Under the pieces are notes generated by a model. The model was not told where the DNA came from. It searched no databases and worked only from the letters and a program-made list of their open reading frames with translations. Positions 1-14,469 of a DNA stretch of 64,000 bases are shown here, in pieces. The position numbers and the translations under genes are program-made. Where the stretch lies: NCBI RefSeq assembly GCF_024713945.1, contig NC_134682.1, positions 4,255,001 to 4,319,000 on the forward strand. The letters run 5' to 3'. This DNA comes from Dermatophagoides farinae. Its lineage: Eukaryota > Arthropoda > Arachnida > Sarcoptiformes > Pyroglyphidae. The stretch's first letter is position 1. Each line of letters opens with the position of its first letter.

Positions 1-3000
1 TCATTCATCCATCCATCCACCCACTCATTCATTCATTCATTCTATTCCATTTTATTGCCCAATCCACTCCCCCAAAAATAGATGTAAGGTTGGATGGGTT
101 ATCACCATTTATTTTTGGACAACTAGTGTGTGCAGAAGCTACAAAGCTGCTTGATGATCTTATTGTACAAAAAAAATAAAAAAAGATTCTCATTTTGGCT
201 GACATTCATTCAACCCTTTTCAAGAAAACAAAAATGAAGGTGATTGCCCAAATTTTTTTTCTACTTTCTTGAATCATAATTGATTTTAAAACACTTTGTT
301 TTGATTTTTTTTGTTGTTACAGATTGGTGCCCAAAAAAATTGTGAAATAAATTGATCAATGAATTGAAAAGATGTCCGATTATTGACATTTTGTCGAGAG
401 CAAAAAAAAGATAAAGAAAAAAAGGGTTCTCATCAATTAAAATGGTTTAACTGCTTTAATTATTATCATCATCGTCATTATAAATTCACCTATCAACAGG
501 TTGTTGCCAACTATCTCTCTCTTTTGAATATTTTATCGTTTTTTTTCGCGATTCCATGTATGATGATGACAACACCGGGATTCTCTCAACTACTCAATCT
601 GGTTAGTAGTTTTTTTTTGTTGCTCTAATTTGAATTTTATCACTTTATCAGTTTTGTCTATAGGGAATTAATATGAAATGATGATGATGATGATTGTCGT
701 TTAACGTTTACACGTTGTCGTGTATTATTAGAACCAGTTGACTACAAATCCAGAACTACATTTACCTGTGTACTACTACACCATGTATTATGTACGTCAA
801 GCACCTTGTTTGTTTCGAGGAAAAAAAAGAAAAAGAGGATTAAAAAGAAAACTTGTCGATAATCAATGTTTGAGTTCAATGAATCGATTATTATCATTAT
901 TGAACCATCATCATCATCATCATTATGACTGGTTTCACGGTCGAGATCAATCGATCAATCCATCAATCCATCAACTCATCATCATCATCATCACCAAAAT
1001 AAAAAGTAAGAGAAAAAATTGGAAAAGTGAAAATATCTTTTATAATATATGCACAGACCAACTTTTACAACTACAACAACAACAACAACAACAGTTTGCG
1101 TAGGGAGCAATGGATTTAAGAACAAAATGAAGAAAAAAAAACGCTAGACTATTATAGCATTGCATGTGTGTAAAAAAAAAAATTTTTTTTTTAGTCGTGA
1201 TTTGTATGAATGAATGAAAGAAAAAAAAATATCCACGAAAAAATTCATCGTCTGGATTTTTGATTGTCAATCACACATAGACATAGTGAATATATAAAAA
1301 AAAAGTGAAAGGATTGGCTCATACAGTAAGGGTTCTATTATTTAATTGAACAAATGAGAAACAATGTTCTTAAAGCCGGCCAATTATTTTTTTTTGGCCA
1401 TTCCGGCAAAAAAAAAACAATACCGCTGACAAGTCTTAAAAAAAATTTTTTTTTGTCTGATTAAAATCAGTTGTGCACCACTGTTGCTATTGTTGTTGTT
1501 GTTGTTGTTGTATCCCCCTCACACACACACAACCGAACAACCGAATCATCATCATCGGTTATCGTAGATAATTGCCCATATAGTGAATGGTCTAAGTATA
1601 TGAAAACCAATCATATCGAATTTGATTTTCATAAATAATTGGGCCATTTCAATCGATTATTCTGTTTGTTTGGAAAACGAATCATTGAAAAAGGTAATTC
1701 ATTTGAATTTGTTTTTGATTAAATCATCATCATATGTCTTATTTATTGATAATGATGATGATGATGATGATGATGATCATGTCACGTTTTTTTTACATTT
1801 CGTTCAAACACCAATCCACCAATTGATTGAACACCTCTATCTTGTAAATATCGTATCGATTGTAATGGTGAATTGATGATTTTTCGCTTAATTTTTATTC
1901 AACTTGGATTCCATTTATCAATTCATGGCTATTTAGTATATATGTAGTGTTACACTAGTATTTTGATACAGGTTTTTCTCGCCTATCTCGTCATATGTAA
2001 TTCATCGAAAACCTGAAAATTTTTCGTTTTTTTTAACTATTAATCCTTTATCAATGCCAAATAGTTGCTGCTGTTATATAGACCGATATATTAAAAATCT
2101 TTGAATTTTTTTCTTTCGATGATGATGACAGCTACACAAAGGTCAAGTTTATCGTACCATTGTAATGATGATGGTCAGGTATATATTTGAATTCAATTAA
2201 ACAACCGCCATCACAATATATCATTTATAATAATGTAGGGGTAGAAAAATCATTTATTTCATTATAATAATGATGATGATCATCATCATCATGAGAAGAT
2301 TGAATTACAAACCACAAAGAAAAATATCAAGAATTCGTGATTTACCTGAAAATTTTTTATTTTCTCGTTTTTTTTTGTCCATCCATATTTGATAAATCCA
2401 GTGAAAAGAAACAAAACAAAGAAAAAAATGGTCAGTGAACTTTTGATCATCATCAATCGATTTATTTAACTTTTATTGTTTTTGATTGATTTGATTGAAT
2501 GTAATAAGTGAAATAATCCTTTCGTATATATATATGAGATTGATGATGATTGAAGTGACCAAATTTAAATTGAACATTAATCAGGTTTTTGTCTTTACAG
2601 ATTCTCACTGGTGACCGAATAAAATTCATGTATAATGTGACAACGAATGAACAGAATTTTTTATCCAAAATCATCATCATCATCATCATAATACATCGAA
2701 ATGAAAATCGAAAGTCAAGTTCAAAGAAAAAAAAATGAACTAAACGCTAATAAAAACAAAACGAAACAAAAAATCCGAACGAACGATAAGCTCAAATAAA
2801 GCCATGAAGAGAGAGAGAGAGAGAGACTGGTTCTTCTCTCACTTTCGTCTTTTGCCAAGTTCATTATGATCTTATATAATTCTTGGCTGGTCATCATTTT
2901 TAGCCGGTCGTTTGTATTACGCCACATCACATCACATCACATCATTTCATTTCACTAAAAACGACGAAAAAGAAGAAAATCGGGAGTCATCATCATCATC

Positions 3001-6000
3001 ATCATACATGACTTTGTTATATACTCACATGTGATTTTTTCATTTAATTTTCATTTCAACAATTTCGAACAAAAAAAAGTCACTTGGTTAGTTTTTATTT
3101 TTGTTGTTGTTTTTTTTTGTTATAATTTCTAATGTTTATTAATGTTTTCTATATCATTGACCACACATTCTAAATTCATCATTTAGATTTTTGTTTTTTG
3201 TTTTTGTTTTGTATCTCATTCACCGGTGATGATTGGCGTCAATAATCAAGAGTTTTTTTTTGTTATTTTTTTTCAAGTAAGTTCAAGTGCGTTTCACTAG
3301 GTTGATTGGTCATTTGTTATCATTGTTTTTTTTGTTTTTGTTTTTCATCAGATAAATTCTGTTATGGTCATCCATTCACTCATTTGAAACATATCGATAT
3401 CTATTATGATCTTTCGTTTTTTCGGCTTTGGCGAAAAAAAAATTAATTATAGAATTTTGACTGATGAGAATAACGATGATGATGATGTGAAATTAACACT
3501 CGACTTGACTTTCATTTTATGAGATTATCATAAACAAAACACTGACCAATGATGACCACACGCCTTGAATCTGAATTTAATTAATGGGGAAAAAAAGAAA
3601 AGAAAAGAAAAATCATTTTCTGGCAGCATCATCTAGGTGAATAACAACAACAACAACAACAGTCATAAAATTCTTAATATTGAATTTTTTCATTTATTTG
3701 TAGTAAATCGGGCGTCCGAATACCGAATTTTTTTTTCCAAAATGAAAAAAAAAATTGTCAAACCATGTCCGATGTCAATGGCCATAAATGGGGAAAAATG
3801 ATGATCATCATAAAAAAATATACCTATGACCTGTTACTGCAATCAATGGTCATGTCAAATATGATGATCAACACTTTAAAAAAATTCTTTATGAATCGGA
3901 CATCCGTTCAGGAAAAAGTTCATTTACATCCATCCACATGTATGTATCTTAAAATGTTAAGAATAAAAAAAAAATAATGATTTTTCATTGTGGTGTGGTG
4001 TTGGTGGTTACATCATCATGATCACCATTATCATCATCAATCTTCGACGATGGTTTCTAACCAATTCAAACGTCATAACCACACACACACACAGCATGAT
4101 AATAAGGACCAGAAAAAAAACTATTTGTTATGATGGCTTTTTTTTAATTTCATTTTTTTTTTCATAACCACCTCCACCCTATTATCATCATCATCATCAT
4201 CATCATCATCGCATATCAGGTATGTTCAATCTATTTTCTGTGTTTGTGTGGTTAGTTGGTTGGTAGATTATTAATTTTTTTTTCATCCATTTATTCTAAT
4301 TCAGCCAATGTTGAACCCGTTAATCACTTGAATGACGATCATATTTTTTTTTGTTTTGTTTTGTTGTGGCAATTTACCAATTGGTGTTAAACGGCATCAT
4401 CATTTTTTTTCTGTGTGTATGCCGGTACATTGTTACATTATACTTTTTTATATACACACACAACACACACACATACCATCTTCTATTGCGGGTATATCGA
4501 TTTTTTTTCATTTTTATGATTATGGCGTCATCATCAGCATGTGTATGTGCCAACAACAACAACATGAATCCAGTTCACTAGGTTTTTTTTTGTCTGGTTT
4601 TTCTACTTTTGATTTTTTTTTTTGGTTCTTTCAATCAATATTTCAGGTAAGTTTTGTTATGTTGTTGTATTTTATGTTTTCTAAATAAATCTTGTCCATT
4701 TTGTTTTGTTTTTTGTTTTTTTTTATTTAGAATCATCAACCCCATGAATCGTTTTTGGTTATATCTAATTGTTACATGATTGTGTGGTGATTTATTTACT
4801 TGGCTAATCAAGAAAAAAACTACTGATATGGCAGATAAATAGACAAAATCAAATCAATTGTAAAGCAAACCTGTATGTGTGTCTGTGTGTGTATTTATTT
4901 GTGGATTTACTTGGATTTAATAATTTCATTCCATTACAGATATTTGTATCTACCTGTTCGATTAATGATTAACCCATTCTATCAGGCATATATAAATTGT
5001 TTAAAGTATGTAATAATAATAACAACAAGATTACGGAATGAATAAATTGGTCATCATCATCATTCACACATACACGATACAATATATTGTATGGTAATTT
5101 TCAACAACCATTTACACCGAGATGGTTATCATCAGATCAACACATGCATTTTGTATTTCAATATCATAAATGGATCTAATTTTCATTGGCAATTCAAATA
5201 GTTTGGTGGTAATGTATATATATTAATATTAACATGAATATATCTGATCTAACAAATTTAATTCATACTAGATCATCATCTGAATTGCTCAATTCAATAG
5301 ATATATAGGTAGTGAAACCATCAATAATACAATTTTTATGGAAAGCACGGAAATTTTCGTTTTTTTTCAAGTGTGAACATAATAATAATAATTGGCCATC
5401 CCATTCACAAACCCTCTATACAATTATATGGATGGATTATTTATTTATTTATTCGGTGTTGATCTATATCTGTGTTTTTTGTATGTGATCGACACGGTTG
5501 ATTGATTTAACTATATCTTTGGCCATCTCTATAGGTCGATTTTTTTTTTGTATTGTGGTCAAAATTTATCGTTGGCCCGATGATGGTGGTGGTGGTGATG
5601 GGAAAAGAATAATAACATTTTTTTCTGGAGATAATTGTCCACGGTAAGTAAATGGTTTAACTGATGAATTATTTGATGAAAATCTCATGTCAACCGTTTC
5701 TTTCCACACACTAATAGGAATAGAATGTATCGAAATGTCATACGTATTGGGATTGTTTTTTATTATTTTCTACGATCCTGAAACTGTCATCATTGCTTCA
5801 CATGGGAAAAATTTTTTTTTGGTCACAAATATCGATTTTAATGATGAGCAAAGCTGTCAATCGTCTTTTCTTTTTTTTTTGGTTCTATTGATGTGATCAC
5901 ATGGACAAGGCAAGCCGTTTGGTTTTTTTTTTGCGAGTTGGTCATCATTTGATGTTGTTGTTGTTGTTGTTGTTGTGGAATCAAATACATCTGTCTATCG

Positions 6001-6700
6001 AATGCCAAATTGCATACACACACAAACACATCGTCGTAAATGATTGTTTTTGCGACAATTTGGTCGTTAATCTCTATTTTTCTGTTTTTGTCTGTGTGTA
6101 TGTTCGACAAGGTAGGTATTTATTTTAATAAAATAAACCTGCATATATAGAGATTAACCTTTGAACTTTTGTTTGTTTTAATTATTTTTTTTCTAATATT
6201 ATCATCAGTGGCGGCAAAACTAAAATTTTCTCGTTTATGAATCATGAAATTGAAGATTTGAACAATGTCACCTTTTTCAATGTATCGATTATTTTGCTTC
6301 CGCATAACAAAAAATCTTTCATTTACATGTTGGCCATTACATAATGTCTGTTTGTTTGTCTTTCATTCCATACATTTGTGTGTTTTTATTGCGAATTCCG
6401 TTGCTTATAATTGATAAATCAGTTGTTCAGCACTGACACTTGTTGACACACATATATCATGTACAATGGTAAGGCCCATTTGAATTTTTTTTTGTTTTGT
6501 TTTCGTTGTCTGATGTTGATCAGCTAAGTGATTCATTTCTTCACTGTATACCATTCATCAATCAATACATTGATGATGATTGTATAAGGGCAAATGACCC
6601 CGTTTGTGACTTTGATCAAGTTATCCTAATTTGATCAATTTAATTATTCAAAACAAAATAGAAACAAAAAAAAAATCTTTCCCTTCAACAACAACAACAA
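1..6700. other. Microsatellite-rich region, no gene recognised
   Basis: Very AT-rich sequence made of (ATC/GAT)n, (CAA/GTT)n, (CA)n and T/A homopolymers. It opens with a (CATT)n/(CATC)n tetranucleotide block at 1-42; other clear tracts are (GA)n near 2812-2827 and (ATC)n near 4182-4210. Open frames here are short and consist of translated simple repeats (poly-His, poly-Gln, poly-Met/Ile), usually with non-ATG starts. The only patch that reads more like coding sequence is about 732-990, listed separately. The region could be intergenic or intronic; the sequence does not decide. Confidence 0.6.
732..990 (+). other. Weak candidate coding exon (unrecognised)
   Basis: An open frame follows a plausible acceptor (TATTATTAG at 723-731). 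It reads about 55 residues of mixed composition, including LHLPVYYYTMYYVRQAPCLF and a basic stretch, before running into poly-His encoded by (CAT)n. An upstream open frame at about 383-600 ends before a possible donor (CTG|GTTAGT near 601), and the two would join in phase 0. I recognise no family. The idea rests only on amino-acid composition and weak splice signals, so chance is quite possible. Confidence 0.15.
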
Positions 6701-9700
6701 CAATGATGATGATGATTCGAGAATTCCAAAACAAATGAAAATAACATTATTGGCCAAATTATTGAAAAGAATGGCGCCATGGATTCATTATTTTTATTGG
6801 AATTTGACCCTTATTCAGTTCTTTTTTTTCATATATTGTGCCGATCAAATTCTCAAACAACAACAACAACAACAAAAAACTATAGCTGTATGCGTGCATT
6901 GGTCATTGAAATCGAAAACTACATTTGTTTTCTCAATGTTTTTTTCGTGAATGTGTGTGTGTGTGTGAACCAGAAAAAAAACTTTTCAATGGATTGTAAA
7001 AGTTCATTGACTGAAACAGGAACACTACATACATACATACATACCACCAGAGTGCCATAAATCTAGATCTAGTTAGTATTATAAGGTTGAGGTCGAGATC
7101 ATATCACATTGCATAACATTACATTCTTTAGTCGACCGACTTATATATATGAACCGATATTTTTGTGTCTGGTCAAAGTCTAGTTTGCCTATTATGTTTT
7201 TTTTTCATTGAATAAAAATTCTGAAAACTTTTGAGAAAATAACACCTGCTTTCTTCGTTTTTTTTTTCTTCCATTTCTCTTTAGGTTATGCTAATGGTTG
7301 CCGTTAACATGGATGAACGGCTCTTGGATGAGTTTTTTTTTATATGAAGATTCAACCATCCACGTCTGTTGGTGTGACCATCATCATCATTATGATGATG
7401 GATAATGCTTGGCCATGAAATGGGAAAATAAAAACAAAAGGAAATTAGGCCCATTAGGCACAATCAATCAATTATGATGTGTGTCTAACATCATTATTGG
7501 TTATGATGAACATATTCAGATCCATGAATATCCATCGATGTTGATGCGATGTGTAAGATTATGTGACTTTCACTGTTTCCTATTTTTAAATTGACTTTTA
7601 ATTTGAAATTTTTGTTTTTTTTTCATGCAACAGGTTACATATATTAACCCTATGTGGGAGTGTATTTTATTTTGCGTTTGGAATGTGTTTATCTTTTTAT
7701 TCTATCACACGCATCGATTTTATCCAGGCATGAATCCTGTTTTGATGAAGAAAAAAAATAAATTTATGCATATACCATGAATTATGAACCAATGATCATT
7801 TGCATCACATCGAATCGTTTATGGAAAGAAATGGCCATCTATATGATTCAAATTACACCCACCCACACACACACACACAGATGGTTTTTTTTACCTGGAT
7901 CTTTTTTTTTTTTTTGACTACAAAATGTCATGAATTACGTGCACTATCTTATGGATCGGTGGATTTCTTTCCACAACCACCACAAGCAGCTAATCTCTCC
8001 CACACATGCTGAGATCATTGACAAGATCTTAACGTTTAGTGTGTTGTGGATGAAAAGAATTTTTTCGTATTGCTTTCCAATCATCATTATCATCATTATC
8101 ATCATCGTCATCATCGTCAAAATTCAAGATTTGACTAAATGATGATGAAATTTGCAAATCAAATTACCATGAAGACGAAAAATGTTTTTTTTTTTGGCTG
8201 AAAACAAAAAAAAATTTTTTTTTTTGCTTCCTGTACAAATCGTTTTGTTTCGCATTTTAATCATCATCATCGTCGTCATCATCATCATCATCGACGCTTC
8301 GTTACAATACATAAAAACATCATTAGATTATATATAGAGATAGATAGAAAACAGGAAAAAAAAATCTCTGGCCACCATCAACCAAAATAACGTACAACAC
8401 ATAGATAGCAACAACAACAACAACAACAACAACTCGATAAATAGACATAGACAAACTATCTCTTTCTTGTTTTTCACAAAAAAAAAATTTTTGATAATGT
8501 CAGCTCTTAAGTTTGAGTTTTTCTTTCTATTTCACTTTTACATTTTATCATTAACCATAATCTAATATGTGGTGTTTGATAGTTGGTTGCAATTTTTTTT
8601 TTTTTTTTTTTTTGGTTTATTGCTCAAAATTATTGTCAAAACACCACATGCATTTATTTATCATATCTAGCTATTTATTTATTATATTGTATTCATGTAG
8701 ACTTTAGTTTTAGTGGTAGAAAAAAAAAGAATATCCAAAGATAGAATCAACATTAACATCGAAGAAGAAGAAGAAGAAGAAATAAAGGTAATCTCAACAA
8801 TTTATTGGCGTCGTCGTCGTCGTCGTCATAGTTGTAAACAAAAGATGATGATGATGATCATAAATGATTATGGTTGCCATATATCATCATATCACATTGT
8901 TGATGATTATGATAATGAGCATCAAGAATATAAGACAAATATTCCTTTTGTTGTAATCAGTAACGGTGACTGGGTTATATATATATTTTTTTTTACCCGA
9001 TTATTATTGTTATTATTACCGGTACATTTCCATAGTAATTGTTTTTCGATTATGATGGTGATGATGAAATATATTTTGTTGACGAAAACTGGAACGATAT
9101 ACTATCGACCAGCCAGCCAACAACAACAACAACAAAAAAAACTTGTAGAATGTTTGATGATGATGATGATTCGATTGCAATCTATTTTTTTTTCTCTCTC
9201 TAGAATGTGTGTAAACATGGCAAAAAAAAAAAAAATGAAAATGAGTAACAATTGTTTGTCCATTCGATGAGGATATAAAAAAAAATCCAATTGTTTTGTA
9301 ATTTTGTTTATCAATATACCTGATAACTGTCTCTGATATCGCGGATCCTTATTATTTTGTTGTTGTTGTTGTTTTTTTGTCATTGATAGCAATTTGATTA
9401 TGATGATGATGATGATTGATTGATTGATTGAAATAAAAAAGGATCCAAATCGAATGAATGAGGGTTCGATTTATATATTTTTTTTTATCCCACAATATTT
9501 ACAAATCAATTGAATTTTCATTTAGATTATCATTATCATCATCATCATCATCATCAAATTGATATCATCATTTGATGATGATAACCATGTCATGTCTTGT
9601 TTGTTTACATTGTCAACGTGATGATGATGATGATGTTGTTGTTGTTTACCCAGGCTAGCCGTCAATGTTGTAACAAATAATAAACCAGAAGAAAAAAAAA

Positions 9701-12700
9701 CAATCATATCAATTCCATAATTGGGAATGGAATTCTTTCCAATATTCCACCATCGATTGTGTACGGGGACAACTTTTTTTTTTGGTAAAAAAATTCATTC
9801 ATTCATTTAAATTCAAAAACAAAAAGAAAAATGAAAACGAAAATTTGTTCAATCAACCGACTATTAGTGTGTGTGCGTATGTTGTTTTGGTATTGATGAT
9901 TTGCGTGACTTTTACCTCACACACGCAGAACTTTTAAATTTTGCTCCATGTTTGTTTGTTGATTCAAACAACCATTTGAACCCTACGGCCATGATGCTGA
10001 TGATGATGATGATGGCCAGGTGACATTGACTATACACACACACACACACACACACACAAAGGTCAATTCGAATGACAATTGTTTGTCGTTGTTAGGTCGA
10101 TTGTTCGTTGTTTTGTCCAAAACGAAAAACAAAACATCCATAGCTATTGTCAATGAAATTTTGTTTTTATTATAATAGTAGTCATCATTTATAATAATTA
10201 TCATTTTGTTATAAAAATGAATGAATTCAATATCGATTCATTTTCTGGTTGAAAAAAGAAAAACAAATTTTCAATTTAATTTTTTTTTTCTTTCTTCTTT
10301 CTGGTAAATGAATTGTATGCATGCAGGTGGCTTGTTTGTGATATTCGGGATTTGTTCGCCAATTGGCACCCTATGTATCTGGTGATGGCGTGTGTGTTTG
10401 TGTTTTTTTTTTTTGGTGATGTCAATTAGTGGCTATCCTAGAAAGATGTTGTGGTATCTCGAGTATAATCGATGGATCGATCCAGTAAGTTTGCCAGGTG
10501 GTGAAAAAAAATGGGCCCGAAAAAAAATGATTCAAATAACCATAGCCAAATTTGTTATTCATAAATTGAGTGAAAATTTCTGATTGAAAAAAAAAATTCA
10601 AATGAAAGAAAAAAAAATATATAAATAAACAAATCGGACAAATGTAAAACAAACGAATTTTTACAAACAAGCTTTCTATATATCTTTTTTATCTTTATTA
10701 CCCTTAAACAAACAAACAAGTGACAATAACCGCTTTACGGATCAGATTGATGATTTTTTTTCTGTTTTGTTTTGTTTTGTTTTGATAATTGATAATTGAT
10801 AATCGATGAGCGCCAATAATTTTATGATTGATTAAAGAATTTTTCATATAATCAGGATCAATGTTCACAATCGATTATTACTATCGATATCGAATTACAC
10901 ACACACACACAGAGAGACAGACAGACATCGATTGTATGTTTGAATTTATTTATTCGAATCAAAATCATTCACTCAAATCAGTGATATATCAAAAATTTTT
11001 TTTTTCTCCGAAAAAAAATCCATTTGTTTAATTTATTAGTCAGACGGCTTAGAAAATAAAAAATTTTTTTCTCTTCCAAACATCAAAACAAAAGATGTGT
11101 ATGTGTGATTGTAAAATCAAAGTATCAAACGCATTTCGTTCATTCACTTGATATAATCAACAACAACAACGACGACAACAACATATGCAGACTGCGTGTT
11201 TGACAATTTTTTTTTTTTTGATAATTGAAATGAGAAATAAAATTTCCAAATAAACAACAAAAAAAATTGTTTCGAAATTTGAAACATTCATTCATCTTCC
11301 AATCAATCATTCATTCATCGAAATCGACCGTTTTGGCCTACTTTTTTTAATGCTACTCTCGCATATATGGAATTTGTTGTTGTTGTTGTTGTTGATATGG
11401 TGGAACAAATCTTATCTTCTTTATTGAAAAAGAGAAAATAAAAAAAAAATTTGATACAATGTTACACATACAGAGTAAGAGACAGACATTGTGTGTGTGA
11501 TTATCCTTTTTTTTCTTTTGACGGGAAAATCACTTTTTTTTCTCATCATCATCATCATCAAATCTAATCGAATAGGATCAATGTTCGTTATGTTTAATCA
11601 GATGATTTTGATGAGATCGATGATCTCACTATTGAGATCTGTGACCTATGAATGGACATATAATGTGTATTGAATAATAGAATCATTAAATCAAATTCCG
11701 GGAATAGAATAATATTTTGTATCTATGATTGAAAAAAGATCGAATCATTAATAATTGTCATCATTTTGTTGTTGTTGTTGTCAATGAACCGATTGTCAAA
11801 CATTGTATCACAATGATTATGATGATGATCATCATCACCATTATCATCATCCATTTTGAAGATTTATTAATTGAATGATCATGATGACATGGTAGGATTT
11901 TTTTTTTTGTTTGAAAAAAAATTCACTTCTTTGTGCTTCATTCAAAGTTCATCGTCATTCATAATAATAAAAATAAGCACAGATGATTATGATGATGATG
12001 ATGATGATGGTAAACAACAACAATCAGTGAGAAAAATTGAGTGAAAAAAAAAATAAATTCGATATGCAAGATATCAAAAGACATGAATTTTTTTTTTTTT
12101 GGTTGGTTGGTTCGTTCGTTCGTTTTGTTCATTTGTTTGTTTGGATTATAATAGACATTTTGTTTTAATTTTCTGGATCATTTTTTTTCTGCCCAGCAAG
12201 AGAAAAAAAAATTGGGTCGATCAACGTCTGCTGCTGTTCTATGTTTATGTTGAAATTTCGATTGCTTCGATGATGGAAATTATTTTTTTTTGGTTGATCA
12301 TCCGCATTTTTTTCCCATTATTGTTATCATCAATAATGAACGAGGCCGTTTTTTTTTTTGGTGGATTCTTGGGTTTTTTGATGATTTCCGACTTCGATGA
12401 TTGGAAATTTCTGTGGACAATTAATTCATTCGTTTTATTGCTGACTCGAGGTATTTTGATTGTTCTTCATTTGTTGCTGCTTTACAGAAAATTGTAACTG
12501 TTCAGTTTTGTGATTTATATCCAGGAAATTCAAATGTATCCATTTCATATCCAATTGATTATTATGATTAGGATGATTATGTGAATGGATAAACATAATC
12601 ATTATATTATATACATTTTTAATGTTGATAAGAGCAAGAAAAAAAAAATTTGGTCGTTTCTTTTTTTGAGAATGGAAATATGAAACTTTGTTTTTAAATT

Positions 12701-13880
12701 CATTCATGTCGGTATTGTGTCGTTGTGTGTTAATTCACATCCAGTTAGAATGACTACCGATATGTTTTTTTTACTCCATTTTTCCATTGATAACACACGA
12801 TTAGACTAGTTTAAAAGGGATGAAAACAAAAAAAAACAAACAGAAAAAAAATTAAATAATTTGTACCCAAAATGAAAAAAAAAATTGTACCCAAGAAAAA
12901 AAACATCCATCCATTATCTATAAAGTAAGAAAGTGAAAGCGTAAATTTTTTGTTTTTTTTTCACCTTACCAAAGTGGATAATTATTGACCATGGTAATCA
13001 GATTTTCTCACACACAAACAATAATTGATGATGATGATGATGATCAACCACACTCGAGATTGACCGTTGGTGTTCAGCGAAGCTTGATTCCCTTTGATTT
13101 TTTTTCTCTGCTGTCTTTAACCGCACGCAAATGACAATATTTGAAGACATCCGATGGTAATTGATCATACAATTCATCAGGATGATGAGGAAAGTGGAAA
13201 AAAAAATTTAATTCGATTTGATGATTCGAAAATGAAAACAAAACAAAAAACTGCGCCATCTTTCGGCATGACGGCGATAATTTTTTTTTTAGTTTAGAAA
13301 GCAAAAAACAATTCCCACGGTTCTAAATTTTTTATGAAGAAAAATAATAATTTTTCTCATGAAAAAAATTTATGAAATAATCGAAAGGATTGACAATGTT
13401 ATCTGGTGTACCGTTATACGATGATAATCAATCAATTAATCATTGAATGTATCCATTTCCAAGTTTGATATATCAATCAAAGTATGAATCATAGCGATAT
13501 GAAAATCGAATCGAAAAAAAATGTTCGAATGTTCAAAGTCTAATGAGTTAATCATCATCGTCATATCGATTCCGGTTCAACTTTCATGATTGATACAAGA
13601 TGATTCGATTTTAAAATGAACAAATAAAAACGTTGCTTTTGACCATGAAACAACGGTGATTTCTGCTCATGATAATTTCCATTACATCATGAATTATAAT
13701 GTAAATGATGATTCAATCAATTTTTTTTCAATCTAAACAAATTCAATGTTTTTGTTTTCATTTTGAAACAAAAAATATTTCAAATTTTCGCCGTATTTTA
13801 ATGATTTTTTCTATCATCAATGATTAATTTTCAATGCTGAAAAAAAAAATTTTAAACGTGTTTGGAATGTGGCTAAAAGC
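6700..13880. other. Microsatellite-rich region, no gene recognised
   Basis: AT-rich, low-complexity sequence. Clear tracts include a 14-unit (CA)n near 10034-10059, a (GAA)n-(CGT)n pair near 8760-8828, T homopolymers near 8592-8614, and many (GAT)n and (CAA)n runs. The longest open frame (8713-9270) is built from these repeats (poly-Glu, poly-Arg, poly-Met, poly-Gln) and is not credible as a protein. Two 55-nt exon-like pieces at 10327-10484 are discussed as a finding. Confidence 0.6.
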
Positions 13881-13890
13881 TATATATATA
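13881..13890 (+). promoter_or_regulatory. TATA-like element upstream of the small secreted gene
   Basis: TATATATATA lies 81-90 bp before the ATG at 13971. That would place transcription start about 30 bp downstream and leave a 5' leader of roughly 50-60 nt. In AT-rich DNA such a match is weak evidence alone; the position is what makes it plausible. Confidence 0.4.
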
Positions 13891-13970
13891 ATCTAACCAT
13901 AAACGATGATTAGTCCCATCATTGTTTTGATAATCAAATCATCATCAACTAAATTTACTATTCGTGCAAA

Positions 13971-14333
13971 ATGAAAATCCGTATTATTTCATCGATAATT
14001 TTGGTGGCCATCATTTTGATCCAATGTTTCGATTCAAATGAATCGGCCAGTTTATATCAACCATATGATTTGGGTCATTTGATGGTAAGATTCCAACCAT
14101 TGTTTATATTTTGTATTTTAATTCCATGTTTTTTTTTGTGATTACAGGATTTGTTTGACGATTTCGTTGCAGAATGTGATCAAAAATCTGAATCACAGAT
14201 TTTTGATATTTGTAATGAGGCATTAAATACAATGATAATGGATTGGAATAAAATTCCATTGAATATTAAACGTAATGCCATTCAAGAATGCAAAGATACA
14301 TATTTATATGTGTGTCATTCAGAACGACGATGA
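13971..14333 (+). CDS. Small secreted four-cysteine protein (99 aa, two exons)
   Basis: Exon 1 is 13971-14084 and exon 2 is 14148-14333, joined in phase 0 across a 63-nt intron with clean GTAAGA and TTACAG borders. The start ATG is the first Met and is followed directly by a signal peptide: a short basic start (MKIR) and a hydrophobic core to about residue 18, with likely cleavage around residues 20-26. The mature part of about 75 residues is acidic to neutral and has four cysteines, all in exon 2 (ECD, ICNE, ECKD, VCHS), enough for two disulphides. No family is recognised. It is probably an extracellular or secreted peptide. A polyadenylation signal AATAAA lies at 14420-14425, and the gene converges on the SLC26 gene with 136 bp between stop codons. 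Confidence 0.7.
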
Positions 14334-14419
14334 CGATGATTAATTGATTGATTCGTAATTGATTTTTTCCAATCAATTTATTTCCATTTTTCAATTCATT
14401 TCAATTTGAATTTGAATTA

Positions 14420-14425
14420 AATAAA
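14420..14425 (+). terminator. Polyadenylation signal of the small secreted gene
   Basis: AATAAA 87 bp after the TGA at 14331-14333. On the opposite strand, AATAAA motifs at 14432-14437 and 14445-14450 (seen as TTTATT) suit the converging SLC26 gene, so the two 3' ends nearly touch. Confidence 0.5.
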
Positions 14426-14444
14426 AATCCATTTATTATTTTCT

Positions 14445-14450
14445 TTTATT
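14445..14450 (-). terminator. Polyadenylation signal of the SLC26 gene
   Basis: On the minus strand AATAAA lies about 20 bases past the TAA at 14470-14472, with a second copy at 14432-14437. The interval is shared with the 3' end of the converging small secreted gene. Confidence 0.5.
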
Positions 14451-14469
14451 AAACATTTGTAGAGTAAAA

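Noticed and set aside
8713-9270. A 185-codon open frame
   Set aside because: Composed of translated (GAA)n, (CGT)n, (GAT)n and (CAA)n tracts with a non-ATG start; no protein character between the repeats.
12099-12497. A 132-codon hydrophobic frame
   Set aside because: Mostly Phe/Leu/Ile from T-rich sequence with a non-ATG start; no conserved motif and no convincing splice context.
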